Notes under the pieces: generated by a model | The model's database searches: none | What the model was told of the DNA's origin: nothing | What the model saw: only the letters and a program-made list of their open reading frames with translations | NCBI RefSeq assembly: GCF_013822795.1 | Contig: NZ_PNLB01000015.1 | Location: 62,001 to 126,000, forward strand | Length of the DNA: 64,000 bases | Direction: 5' to 3' | Source: Phenylobacterium sp. | GTDB lineage: Bacteria; Pseudomonadota; Alphaproteobacteria; Caulobacterales; Caulobacteraceae | Shown: piece after piece, positions 8,945-17,077 of the stretch | Position numbering within the stretch: the first letter of the stretch is position 1 | How the letters are laid out: every line of letters begins with the position of its first letter | Position numbers and translations under genes: made by a program

Positions 8945-9067
8945 CTCCCTCGCCCCCTTTTGGGGGGAGAGGGCTGGGGTGAGGGGGTCTGCTGACTCAG
9001 CAACGCGCCGCTCCGCGCCGCCAACCCCTCACCCTACCCTCTCCCCTCAAGCGGGGAGAGGAACAGG
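8945..9067 (+). repeat. Class A intergenic palindromic repeat, full copy
   Basis: Same arms and central CTGCTGACTCAGCAA as the copy at 6729. The left arm is CTCCCTCGCCCCCTTTTGGG. Confidence 0.85.
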
Positions 9068-9081
9068 TCCCGGCCGAAACC

Positions 9082-9200
9082 AGATCCTCCCCTCTTGGGG
9101 GAGGTGGAACGATGCGCAGCATCGAGACGGAGGGGCTCTCAAAGCAACGTCAAGGTCCCCCTCAGTCAGCTGCGCTGACAGCTCCCCCAGAAGGGGAGCA
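9082..9200 (+). repeat. Class B intergenic palindromic repeat
   Basis: Starts AGATCCTCCCCTCTTGGGGG and ends AAGGGGAGCATCT. It contains GATGCGCAGCATC and CTCAGTCAGCTGCGCTGACA hairpins. The central GANTC is lost here. Confidence 0.75.
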
Positions 9201-9226
9201 TCTGGAGAGGACGCATCCCAGAAAGA

Positions 9227-9348
9227 CTCCCTCGCCCCCTTGGGGGAGAGGGTCGGGGTGAGGGGGTCTGCTGACTCAGCAATGCGCCGCTCCGCGCCGC
9301 ACGACCCCTCACCTAGCCTCTCCGCTCAAGCGGGGAGAGGAACAGGCC
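9227..9348 (+). repeat. Class A intergenic palindromic repeat, full copy
   Basis: CTCCCTCGCCCCCTTGGGGG left arm, central CTGCTGACTCAGCAA, and right arm ending GGGGAGAGGAACAGG. It stops about ten bases before the stop codon of the heparinase-like gene. Confidence 0.85.
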
Positions 9349-9356
9349 GGGCTGAC

Positions 9357-11084
9357 TCACTCGCCCGCAGCCGGGGCCGCGCTCGCCAGTTTCCAGCGCA
9401 GCTTGGCGCCGCTTTCGGCCCGGGCCTGACCGCGCAGCACGATGTGCTGGGTGCGGCGCGGCTTGCCGTCCTGGAAATAGACGCCGGTCTCGATGTCGGC
9501 GGCTTGCGCGTCGTTGCGCAGCCACCAGCCGTGGTCGTCCTCGCCGCCGCGCAGCAGCACGCTCTTGCCGTCCCGCGCCAGGCTGGCGCTGACGTCCGGA
9601 TGGACGTGGAAGCGGACCTTGAACGGAATGAACCGCCGGCCGGCCTCGCCCATGTCGCCCGGCTTGACCGGGACCAGCATGTCCTCGCCGCGCAGCTCGT
9701 CCGCCGCCAGGTCGAGATAGAGCCGCCGCTCGTGGCGCAGGCCAAAGCGCCGGGCCCAGCCGTCATGCGCCAGCTCCAACCACAGCGCCTGCTCGGTCTC
9801 GTAGCGGCGGGCCTCGACATGGCTGTAGGCCCCGATCAGCCGCGGCCCCAGGGCGGCGGCGCGGAAGCCGCGCAGCGGCTCGCCGCAGGCCTCGTCCGAG
9901 ATCGACAGGGTCGAGGAGGCGTCGACCAGCCGCAGCGCCTGCGGACCGGCGGCCTCCGGCGACCAGGCGCTGGCCGCGATCAGCCGGCGGCCGTCAGCCA
10001 GCACCTCCATGGCCAGCGGCTGGGCGCAGGCGGTGACGCTCCACGCCCCGTCGGCCGGAGCCGCGGCGTCGGCCAGGATCTGCAGGCTGCGCCCTTCCAG
10101 CCGGTGATAGCCGTTGCGCGAGGCCGGCGGCTTGGCGGTCCCGCCATTGTCGCCGGCCCGCACGGCGGCGACATAGCGCCGGGTGCCGGCCTCGCCGCCC
10201 TGCAGCTCGGGCAGCGCGCCATCGGCCAGGGTGAAGAACCGCACCGCTCCGGCCAGCCGGTCGATGGCCCGCATCATTTCCTCAGGCGCCGGCCGGCCGC
10301 GCTGCTCGAGCGCATCGTCGAGGCTGCGCAGATCGTAGAGCAGCTCCAGCGCCGCGCGCGGGCAGCGGCTGGCGTGGCCGCCGTCTGGCGCCACGCTGAC
10401 CGGCAGCGCCCGGACCAGCCGCACCAGGCCCTGCTTCAACAGCCGCTCGCCGGCCTCGCCGCCCAGCGCCGCCCCGGCCAGGGCCGCGACGCTGGCGCGC
10501 TCGGCCGCCCGCGCCGGACCCTCGGCGACCGACAGCAGCTGCCGCGCCTGCCGCGCCAGGTCCTGGGCGATCAGCCCCGCCTCCATGTCCGAGGCCCCGG
10601 CGCAGATCGTCTTGGCTCCGCAGGCCAGGTGCAGCACCCGCCGCTCCAGCACCTCGGGGCTCCAGGAAAACGTGTTCCACTTGCCGAACAGGCCGCGCCA
10701 GTCGAGCGTCAGCCGCAGCGCCTCGGCCGCGCCCTCGTCGCCCAGCGCCAACAGGTCGCGCATCCAGTCGAAACCGTGCAGGCCGACGGCGAAGCCGTGG
10801 CTGGGACTGGGCCGGTCCCAGGGATCGCCGCCGACCCCGACCTCCATGACCACGCCGGAAAACTGAAAGCGGCCGGCCAGGATTCTGCGCCCCGCCTCAG
10901 AATCGGCCGGACGCCAGTCGCGCGGCGCGACGGACAGCCCCTGCGGCCGCGGCCGCGCCAGCAGCGCGCGATGCAGCGGCGAGCCGGCCCAGTCGCGCCG
11001 GGCCTGGCGCACCACGCCGGCCGCGATGGCCTGCCCCCAGAGGCCGGCCGGATGTCGGAAAAGTCTCGGGGGCGCCGCCGCCAC
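9357..11084 (-). CDS. Heparinase II/III family protein
   Basis: Uncharacterised 575-residue protein with the two-part layout of the family: an alpha-helical N-terminal half (WNTFSWSPEVLERRVLHLAC at about 135-155) and a C-terminal beta-rich heparinase II/III-like domain (YHRLEGRSLQILAD at about 325-340, FRVRFHVHP-like KVRFHVHPDVSA near 495). Homologues sit between rpe and purH-like genes in other alphaproteobacteria and are thought to act on uronate-containing polysaccharide, but the substrate is not known. No signal peptide is evident. The start is a GTG at 11084-11082, five bases after the rpe stop codon, so the two are probably cotranscribed. Confidence 0.85.
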   Translation of the reverse strand: MAAAPPRLFRHPAGLWGQAIAAGVVRQARRDWAGSPLHRALLARPRPQGLSVAPRDWRPADSEAGRRILAGRFQFSGVVMEVGVGGDPWDRPSPSHGFAVGLHGFDWMRDLLALGDEGAAEALRLTLDWRGLFGKWNTFSWSPEVLERRVLHLACGAKTICAGASDMEAGLIAQDLARQARQLLSVAEGPARAAERASVAALAGAALGGEAGERLLKQGLVRLVRALPVSVAPDGGHASRCPRAALELLYDLRSLDDALEQRGRPAPEEMMRAIDRLAGAVRFFTLADGALPELQGGEAGTRRYVAAVRAGDNGGTAKPPASRNGYHRLEGRSLQILADAAAPADGAWSVTACAQPLAMEVLADGRRLIAASAWSPEAAGPQALRLVDASSTLSISDEACGEPLRGFRAAALGPRLIGAYSHVEARRYETEQALWLELAHDGWARRFGLRHERRLYLDLAADELRGEDMLVPVKPGDMGEAGRRFIPFKVRFHVHPDVSASLARDGKSVLLRGGEDDHGWWLRNDAQAADIETGVYFQDGKPRRTQHIVLRGQARAESGAKLRWKLASAAPAAGE

Positions 11085-11088
11085 CCGG

Positions 11089-11748
11089 TCAGCCGCCCTT
11101 CAGGGCGCGGATGTTCTCGGCGTACTTGGCAGGACCGCCCTTGAACACCGCGGTGCCCGCGACCAGCGCCGTGGCGCCGGCCGAGACGCAGAGCGGCGCG
11201 GTCTCCGGGGTCACCCCCCCGTCGACCTCCAGCTCAATGTGCTTGCCGCTGGCGTCGATCATTTTGCGCAGCGCCTCAATCTTGCGCAGCTGCGAGTGCA
11301 TGAACTTCTGGCCGCCGAAGCCGGGGTTGATCGACATCACCAGGATCAGGTCGATCTCGTCCATCATCCACTGGATGACGCTCGGATCGGTCGAGGGGTT
11401 GAACACCACGCCGGCCTTGGCGCCCAGCTCGCGGATCCGCTTCAGGGTGCGGTTCAGGTGCGGGCCGCTCTCCGGGTGCACGCTGATATAATCGGCGCCG
11501 GCCTCGCGGAAGGCTTCCAGATACGGGTCGGCCGGGGCGATCATCAGGTGGACGTCGAACGGGATCTTCGCGTGCGGGCGCAGCGCCTTCACGATGTCGG
11601 GACCGAGCGTGATGTTCGGCACGAAGTGGCCGTCCATGACGTCGACATGCACCCAGTCGGCGCCGGCGGCTTCGATCGCGGCGACTTCCTCGCCGAGCTT
11701 GGCGAAATCCGAGGCCAGGATGGACGGGGCGATGATCGGTGCGGTCAT
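11089..11748 (-). CDS. rpe: Ribulose-phosphate 3-epimerase
   Basis: Interconverts D-ribulose 5-phosphate and D-xylulose 5-phosphate in the pentose phosphate pathway; cytosolic TIM barrel. From the ATG at 11748 it has 219 residues, beginning MTAPIIAPSILASDFAKLG. The metal and catalytic motifs are present: HVDVMDGHFVPNITLG, DVHLMI, SINPGFGGQKF and ELEVDGG. An upstream in-frame ATG at 11784 would add 12 residues that do not resemble the family. The heparinase-like gene follows immediately. Confidence 0.96.
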   Translation of the reverse strand: MTAPIIAPSILASDFAKLGEEVAAIEAAGADWVHVDVMDGHFVPNITLGPDIVKALRPHAKIPFDVHLMIAPADPYLEAFREAGADYISVHPESGPHLNRTLKRIRELGAKAGVVFNPSTDPSVIQWMMDEIDLILVMSINPGFGGQKFMHSQLRKIEALRKMIDASGKHIELEVDGGVTPETAPLCVSAGATALVAGTAVFKGGPAKYAENIRALKGG

Positions 11749-11798
11749 GGTCTTCGACTTAGCCAAGGGTTGTGTTCGGGACAAGGTTGTCGGGGCGA

Positions 11799-13082
11799 CT
11801 AAACTTCGCGTCGCAGGCGAGCGGCGTAGAACCCGTCCTGCCCGCCCGATCGATGATGCGGCAGCAGGCGAAGGGTTCCATCAGGCAAGAGGCTCGCTTG
11901 CGGCGCGCCCGCCTCGCCGGCGCTCGCCGGGACGACCTTGAAATCGGCGTGGCGGCTCAGGAAGGCGGCGATCTGCGCCTCGCCCTCTTCCGGCTCCAGC
12001 GAGCAGACGCAGTAGACCAGCCGGCCGCCCGGCTTCACCCGCCGAGCGGCCGAATCCAGCAGCCGGCTCTGCACGCCGGCCAGGGCGGCCACGTCGCTCG
12101 GGCGCGCGGCCCACAGCACGTCGGGATGGCGGCGATAGGTGCCGGTGGCGCTGCAGGGCGCGTCCAGCAGCACGGCGTCGAAGACCCGCGCATCGTCCCA
12201 GTCGCCGGCCTCGGCGGTGACGATCTCGGCGCCCAGCGCCATGCGCTCGAGGTTCTCCTTCACCCGCATCAGCCGCGCGGCCGAACGATCGACCGCCACG
12301 ACGTCCGCGCCGGCCGCCGCCAGCTGCAGGGTCTTGCCGCCGGGCGCGGCGCAGAGGTCCAGCACGCGCTCGCCAGGCTGCACGTCCAGCAGCCGGGCCG
12401 GGATCGCCGCGCTGGCGTCCTGCACCCACCAGGCGCCCTCGCCATAGGCCGGCCAGGCGCCGACATCGCCCTTGCGGGCGGTGCGCAGGGTCGGACCGGC
12501 CAGGATCTCGGCTTCGAGCTCGCCGGCCAGCCGCTCGGCCTCGCCGGCGGACTTCAGGGAAAGGTCTGTGGCCGGCTCGTCGGCGATCAGCGCCGCCATG
12601 GCCAGCGCCGCCTCGGCCCCGAACGCCGCGCTCCAGCGGGCCAGCAGCCAGGGCGGGCACAGCGCGTCGGGCGCGTTCAGGTCCGGCGGCTCGCGCAGCA
12701 GGGTGCGCAGCACGCCGTTGACCAGCCCCTTGAAGGCCCGCGTCGAGGAGTGGCTGGCGGCCAGGTCGACGCTGGTGGTCACCGCCGCGAAGGCCGGGGT
12801 CTCCAGCACGAAGGCCTGGGCCAGGCCGATCCGCAGGATGTTAACCACCGCGTCGGGCGGCGGCTTGGCCAGCCGGCCCTGCAGGGCGCGGTCGATCGGT
12901 CCCAGCCGGCGCAGCGTGGCCATGGCCAGCGCCATGGCGAAGCCGCGGTCGCGGGGCTCGAGGTTGCGGAAGGCGGGCCGGGTCAGGGCTTCGTCCAGCC
13001 CGGCGCGGCGCGCCAGGGCGGAGGCGAGAATGTCGATGGCGGCCCGGCGGGCGGGCAGGCCGATGTCACGGTCTTCGGTCAC
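11799..13082 (-). CDS. rsmB: RsmB/NOP-family RNA (cytosine-C5) methyltransferase
   Basis: SAM-dependent m5C methyltransferase, probably acting on 16S rRNA C967. It has 427 residues. An N-terminal NusB-like helical domain (residues about 10-140, with ARRAAIDILASALA and FKGLVNGVLRTLLRE) is followed by a Rossmann methyltransferase domain: VLDLCAAPGGKTLQLAA (motif I), VDRSAARLMRV, DAVLLDAPCSATGTYRRHPD (motif IV with PCS cysteine) and VYCVCSLEPEEGE (motif VI, catalytic CS). The NusB fusion favours RsmB over the YebU or RlmI groups. It lies 50 bases upstream of rpe on the same strand. Confidence 0.92.
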   Translation of the reverse strand: MTEDRDIGLPARRAAIDILASALARRAGLDEALTRPAFRNLEPRDRGFAMALAMATLRRLGPIDRALQGRLAKPPPDAVVNILRIGLAQAFVLETPAFAAVTTSVDLAASHSSTRAFKGLVNGVLRTLLREPPDLNAPDALCPPWLLARWSAAFGAEAALAMAALIADEPATDLSLKSAGEAERLAGELEAEILAGPTLRTARKGDVGAWPAYGEGAWWVQDASAAIPARLLDVQPGERVLDLCAAPGGKTLQLAAAGADVVAVDRSAARLMRVKENLERMALGAEIVTAEAGDWDDARVFDAVLLDAPCSATGTYRRHPDVLWAARPSDVAALAGVQSRLLDSAARRVKPGGRLVYCVCSLEPEEGEAQIAAFLSRHADFKVVPASAGEAGAPQASLLPDGTLRLLPHHRSGGQDGFYAARLRREV

Positions 13083-13133
13083 CGGCGGTGCGTGCCCGCA
13101 TTGGGCCCGCGATGCAAGGTGCAGTGTGGCGCA

Positions 13134-13164
13134 GGCCCGGCGAAGCGCTTGGCTCCGCCGGGCC
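13134..13164 (-). terminator. Hairpin after the TonB-dependent receptor gene
   Basis: A perfect 9-bp stem, GGCCCGGCG (13134-13142) and CGCCGGGCC (13156-13164), starts 10 bases past the receptor stop codon. There is no U-tract, so it may be an RNA 3' end stabiliser or a weak terminator. Confidence 0.45.
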
Positions 13165-13174
13165 GCCAGTAGGC

Positions 13175-15415
13175 TTAGAAGCGCTTCGTCACCTGGATCC
13201 CGAAGGTCCGGGGCTCGTTGACGAAGGCGGTCAGGTTGTTGAAGTCGATGGCGCCGATAACGTTCGCCTCGTCGGTCATGTTGCGGATGTAGAGCGCCGC
13301 TTCCAGACCCAGTTCCGGCGCACGCCAGCCCGCGCGGGCCCCGCCTTCGAAGGCGGTGTCCTGCTGGAACTCGACCGATTCATAGAGGAACAGGTTGAAG
13401 TTCTTCTGCAGCACCCAGTCGGTCGAGGCGAACAGCTCCGCGCCGCTGGCCAGGGTGTGCACCCAGTCCAGGGCGATGTTGGCGGTGTATTCCGGCGCCT
13501 GCGGGAACGGGTTGCCGTTGATGTTGGCGCGGCGGGTCGTGCCGACGTTCACGATCGGATCGGTGACGGTGCAGTTGGCGCCGCAGAACGCCACCAGCAG
13601 GTTGCTGTCCTTGATCTCGGTGTGGTTCCAGGCGAACCCGCCGGTCAGGTTGAAGCCCGCGCCGAGATAGACGTCGCCGTCGATTTCGATGCCGTAGCCC
13701 TCGCCCTTGTCGGCGTTGATCAGCTGGTTGAAGTTGCCCTCGCCGCCGATCGCCGTGAACTGCGGGTCGGTGACTTCGTAGAAGTAGGCGGTGGCGTTCA
13801 GGCTGGCGCGGCGCTCCCAGAGGCGGGCCTTGAAGCCGGCTTCGTAGGACATCACGGTCTCGGAGTCGGCGGTGGTCACCACGTTCGAGGTGGCGATCCG
13901 GCCCTGGATCGACGGGCCGCGATAGCCCTTGGCCACGCGCGCGAAGAGGTTGAGGTCGTCGTTGACCTCATAAAGGGCGCTGACGTCCCAGCTGAGCTGC
14001 TCGTCGCCGACCGCCTTGGTCACGTCCAGCGGCGCACCCAGGGTGCGCTGGCCGCGGAAGTCGCGGCTGTCGTCGGTGTAGCGCAGGCCGGCGGTCAGCT
14101 TCAGCGCGTCGGTCACCTGATAGTAGCCCTGGCCGAACACCGACCAGGAGTCCGACTCCTGGACGATGTCGGTGACGATGGTCGGCTGCAGGCCGCCCGT
14201 GCCGTTGAAGGTCGCCGAGATCAGGTTGAAGCGCTCTTCCCAATAGAAGGCGCCGACCTGCCAGCCGAACGCGCCGTCGCCGTTCGAGGCCAGGCGCAGC
14301 TCGTAGGTGTCCTGGGTCAGGTCGCTGTCCAGGGTGCCGGTTTCGGAGTTGAACGGCGTCTTCCAGGGCGCGCCGGCCGGGGCCGAGGCCACGCCGCCGT
14401 CGATGTCGCCGTCGCCGGCCGAAGCGCCCCAGTAGCGGGCCGCGACGCCGGTCAGCGTCGCCGGGCCGAAGTCGTAGGCCACCTTCAGCGAGCCCGAACG
14501 GGTTTCCTGCTTCTGGAAGTTGTTGCGGCCGCCGTCGTAATAGACGCGCTCGCGGTTGAAGTTGGCGTTCAGCTCGTTGGAGCCCTTGGTCAGCACGTTG
14601 GCGCGGTTCATCGTGCCGGTGCCTTCGTAGTCGCGGGCCTGCAGGGTCAGCAGGGTCGACAGTCGCTCGGTCGGGGCCCAGGCGACGTGCACGCGGCCGG
14701 CGCGGTCGTCGAAGTTGCCCAGGTCCTTGCCGTTCGGATCAGCGAACGCCGGGCTGTACATGTTGTCGACCCAGTCGTCGCGATGGTTCCACAGGCCGGC
14801 GATGCGGACCTGCAGGGTGTCGTTGACCGGGATGGTCACGCCGGTCTCGGCGCGCACGGCGCCCAGGTTGCCCATGGCCAGCGAGCCGAAGCCGGTGAAG
14901 TCGTTGGTCGGCTTGACGGTGTCGATCTTGACCACGCCGGCCGGGGTGTTGCGGCCGAACAGCGTGCCCTGCGGGCCGCGCAGCACTTCCAGCTGCTGGA
15001 CGTCGAACAGCGGGAAGCCCTTCAGGAAGACGTTCTCCAGCACCACGTCGTCGAGCACGACCGAGACCGGCTGCGAGGCGTTGAAGTCGAAGTCCACGTT
15101 GCCGAGGCCGCGGATGTAGAAGCGCGGCGCGTAGCGGCCGTTCGAGCTTTCGACCTGCAGGCTGGGCACGCGGGCGGTCATCGACAGGATGTCGCCGCCG
15201 CCGGCCGCCACTTCGGCCAGCTTCTGCTCGGTCATCGCGGTGACCGCGAACGGCACGTCGCGGATGTTCTCGCTGCGGCGCTGGGCCGTCACCACGATGT
15301 CTTCGACGGTGTAGGCGGCGTCGGCGGTGTTCGCGGTCTGCGACAGCGCGGGCGTGGAGACGAGAAGAGCCAGGCCGCTGACCGTGCAGGCCAGCGCGCC
15401 GAGACGACGTGACAT
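13175..15415 (-). CDS. TonB-dependent receptor
   Basis: Outer-membrane active transporter: a plug domain inside a 22-strand barrel, energised by TonB-ExbBD. From the ATG at 15415 there are 746 residues, starting with a clear signal peptide (MSRRLGALACTVSGLALLV, then STPALSQ). A TonB-box-like VEDIVVTAQRR follows, then a plug with FYIRGLGNVDFDFNASQPVS and VLRGPQGTLFGRNTPAGVV, and a barrel ending in an aromatic residue (VTKRF). There is no STN signalling domain. The longer frame from 15484 puts 23 residues ahead of the signal peptide and is unlikely. The ligand is unknown; the divergent Tat-exported phosphoesterase and a porin suggest phosphate- or nucleotide-containing substrates. Confidence 0.93.
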   Translation of the reverse strand: MSRRLGALACTVSGLALLVSTPALSQTANTADAAYTVEDIVVTAQRRSENIRDVPFAVTAMTEQKLAEVAAGGGDILSMTARVPSLQVESSNGRYAPRFYIRGLGNVDFDFNASQPVSVVLDDVVLENVFLKGFPLFDVQQLEVLRGPQGTLFGRNTPAGVVKIDTVKPTNDFTGFGSLAMGNLGAVRAETGVTIPVNDTLQVRIAGLWNHRDDWVDNMYSPAFADPNGKDLGNFDDRAGRVHVAWAPTERLSTLLTLQARDYEGTGTMNRANVLTKGSNELNANFNRERVYYDGGRNNFQKQETRSGSLKVAYDFGPATLTGVAARYWGASAGDGDIDGGVASAPAGAPWKTPFNSETGTLDSDLTQDTYELRLASNGDGAFGWQVGAFYWEERFNLISATFNGTGGLQPTIVTDIVQESDSWSVFGQGYYQVTDALKLTAGLRYTDDSRDFRGQRTLGAPLDVTKAVGDEQLSWDVSALYEVNDDLNLFARVAKGYRGPSIQGRIATSNVVTTADSETVMSYEAGFKARLWERRASLNATAYFYEVTDPQFTAIGGEGNFNQLINADKGEGYGIEIDGDVYLGAGFNLTGGFAWNHTEIKDSNLLVAFCGANCTVTDPIVNVGTTRRANINGNPFPQAPEYTANIALDWVHTLASGAELFASTDWVLQKNFNLFLYESVEFQQDTAFEGGARAGWRAPELGLEAALYIRNMTDEANVIGAIDFNNLTAFVNEPRTFGIQVTKRF

Positions 15416-15498
15416 GAGTATATCCCCGAGGATTTGGATTATTGGCGCCGCCCTACGTTGCAGCGCACAAAAGAGCCAATACAAAACGGCGTTCGAAT

Positions 15499-15515
15499 CG
15501 TGAAATTTTCACGAC
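15499..15515. promoter_or_regulatory. 17-bp palindrome between receptor and phosphoesterase genes (candidate operator)
   Basis: TCGTGAAA-T-TTTCACGA, a perfect inverted repeat with one central base, lies in the 173-base divergent intergenic region. It is 84 bases from the receptor start and 74 from the phosphoesterase start, well placed to control both. It does not match a Fur, Pho or CtrA box that I know. The regulator is unknown. Confidence 0.5.
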
Positions 15516-15588
15516 GTGACCGCAATCACGCATTGCGACATCCCGCCGCGCATTGCCTGACCATCGAAATGGTGAAAATCAGGCCTTC

Positions 15589-16944
15589 GTGTCCCAGGCT
15601 CTTTTCCTCACCGACCGCCGCCGCCTGCTGGCCGGCCTCGCCGCCGCGCCGCTGCTGACCGCCTTCTCCGCCCCTACGCCGGTCATCGGGCGGGTGCTGG
15701 CGATGAGCGACCTGCACTCGGCCTATGAGCGCACCGGCCAGCTGCTGGCCGCCCTGGCCGCCGAGGTCGCCGCCCACAAGGTCCCGCACGTCATCGCCGT
15801 CGACGGCGACGTCTTCGAGCACGGCAACGTCGCCGCCGTGCGCTCGAACGGCGAGATCGACTGGGCGTTCCTGGCGGCGCTGCCGAAGATCGCCCCGACC
15901 GTGGTCAATATCGGCAATCACGACACCGACCTCACCACCGACCTCGCCGAGGTCGTCGCCCGCCTGCGCGGCCTGGGCGTGACCGTAGTCAGCAACATCG
16001 TCGACGCCCGCACCGGCGCGCCCTACGCCCCGGCCCAGGCCGACCTGCCGCTCGGCAAGCGCACCCTGCGCGTGGTCGGGATCGCCACCAACTCGATCAA
16101 CACCTACGTCGCCGCAAGCCGCCCGACCCTGCAGATCCCGGTCCCGGGCGAGTGGGCCCGCGCCAACCTCGCCCCGGCGCTGGCCGGCGCCGACCTGGTC
16201 ATGGTCATGAGCCACGCCGGCGTCGCCCCCGACCGCGAAATCCTGCCGCTGTTGCCGGACGGGACGCTGATGGTCGGCGGCCACAACCACCTGCAGTTCC
16301 AGCACCGCCAGGGGGCCAGCCTCTACGTGCACACCGGCTCGTGGAGCAACGCCTACACCGCCGTGCCCCTGCGCGCCGCCGGCCCGGGCGACGCGGTCTC
16401 GGTCCCGGTCGCGCTCGACGGTCCGGTCGCCCCCGCGCTCGCCGACCTGATCCCCACCGTCCTCCCCCGCAGCCTGACCGACGATGAGCGCGCGATCCTC
16501 GGGACCTCGCCGGCCGCCCTTTCGCTCGGCGACACCGGCCGCGCCGTGGCCGCCGCCATGGCCCGCGCCGCCGGCGCCGACGCCGGCTTCATCGGCCACA
16601 CCACGCTCGGGACCGGCCTGCCGGCCGGCCCGGTCTCGCGCTACGCCTTCGACGCCGTGGTCCGCTTCGAGGGCAAGCTGATGGTCGCCGAGATCCCGCG
16701 CGCGCGGCTGGCGACCTTCCTGGTCCGCGCCAACCAGGACCGCCCGATGCCGCTGGCCGACCGCAACGGCGACTTCCTCTACGGCGAACAGGTCTCAGTC
16801 CCGACCGGCGACACCGTCCGCATCGCCACCACCGACTGGAACGCGACCAACCAGGGCGAATACTTCGGGGCCAAGGACCTGGCCTTCCGCGAAGTCGAGG
16901 GCCTGCGCCTCAAGACCGTCGCCGCCAAGGGACTGCTGGGCTGA
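15589..16944 (+). CDS. Tat-exported metallophosphoesterase / 5'-nucleotidase-like protein
   Basis: Probable periplasmic phosphohydrolase of the 5'-nucleotidase/UshA superfamily. From the GTG at 15589 there are 451 residues, beginning with a twin-arginine signal (TDRRRLLAGLAAAPLLTAFS). Metal-ligand motifs follow in order: MSDLHSAYE, VDGDVFEHGN, NIGNHDTD, MSHAGVAP and GGHNHLQF. After about residue 290 comes a C-terminal 5-nucleotidase substrate domain. An in-frame TTG at 15553 would add 12 polar residues before the Tat motif. The usual GD position reads DGD-V-F, still acceptable. Divergent from the TonB-dependent receptor, and followed by a porin on the same strand. Confidence 0.85.
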   Translation: MSQALFLTDRRRLLAGLAAAPLLTAFSAPTPVIGRVLAMSDLHSAYERTGQLLAALAAEVAAHKVPHVIAVDGDVFEHGNVAAVRSNGEIDWAFLAALPKIAPTVVNIGNHDTDLTTDLAEVVARLRGLGVTVVSNIVDARTGAPYAPAQADLPLGKRTLRVVGIATNSINTYVAASRPTLQIPVPGEWARANLAPALAGADLVMVMSHAGVAPDREILPLLPDGTLMVGGHNHLQFQHRQGASLYVHTGSWSNAYTAVPLRAAGPGDAVSVPVALDGPVAPALADLIPTVLPRSLTDDERAILGTSPAALSLGDTGRAVAAAMARAAGADAGFIGHTTLGTGLPAGPVSRYAFDAVVRFEGKLMVAEIPRARLATFLVRANQDRPMPLADRNGDFLYGEQVSVPTGDTVRIATTDWNATNQGEYFGAKDLAFREVEGLRLKTVAAKGLLG

Positions 16945-17077
16945 TCTCCCAGCCCGGCCCCTCCGGCGACGCTGCCGGCCACCCTAGGGCCTTCACCTGA
17001 TCACGCGCCTCCGCAGGCGACCCTAGGCTGCCCGCAAGGCCCCGCTTTGGCCGCCATCGCGAACCGCTGGAGGCCGC

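Noticed and set aside
16945..17077. Two ACCCTAGG blocks upstream of the porin as a direct-repeat operator.
   Set aside because: The shared core is only about nine bases and not symmetrical; likely chance.
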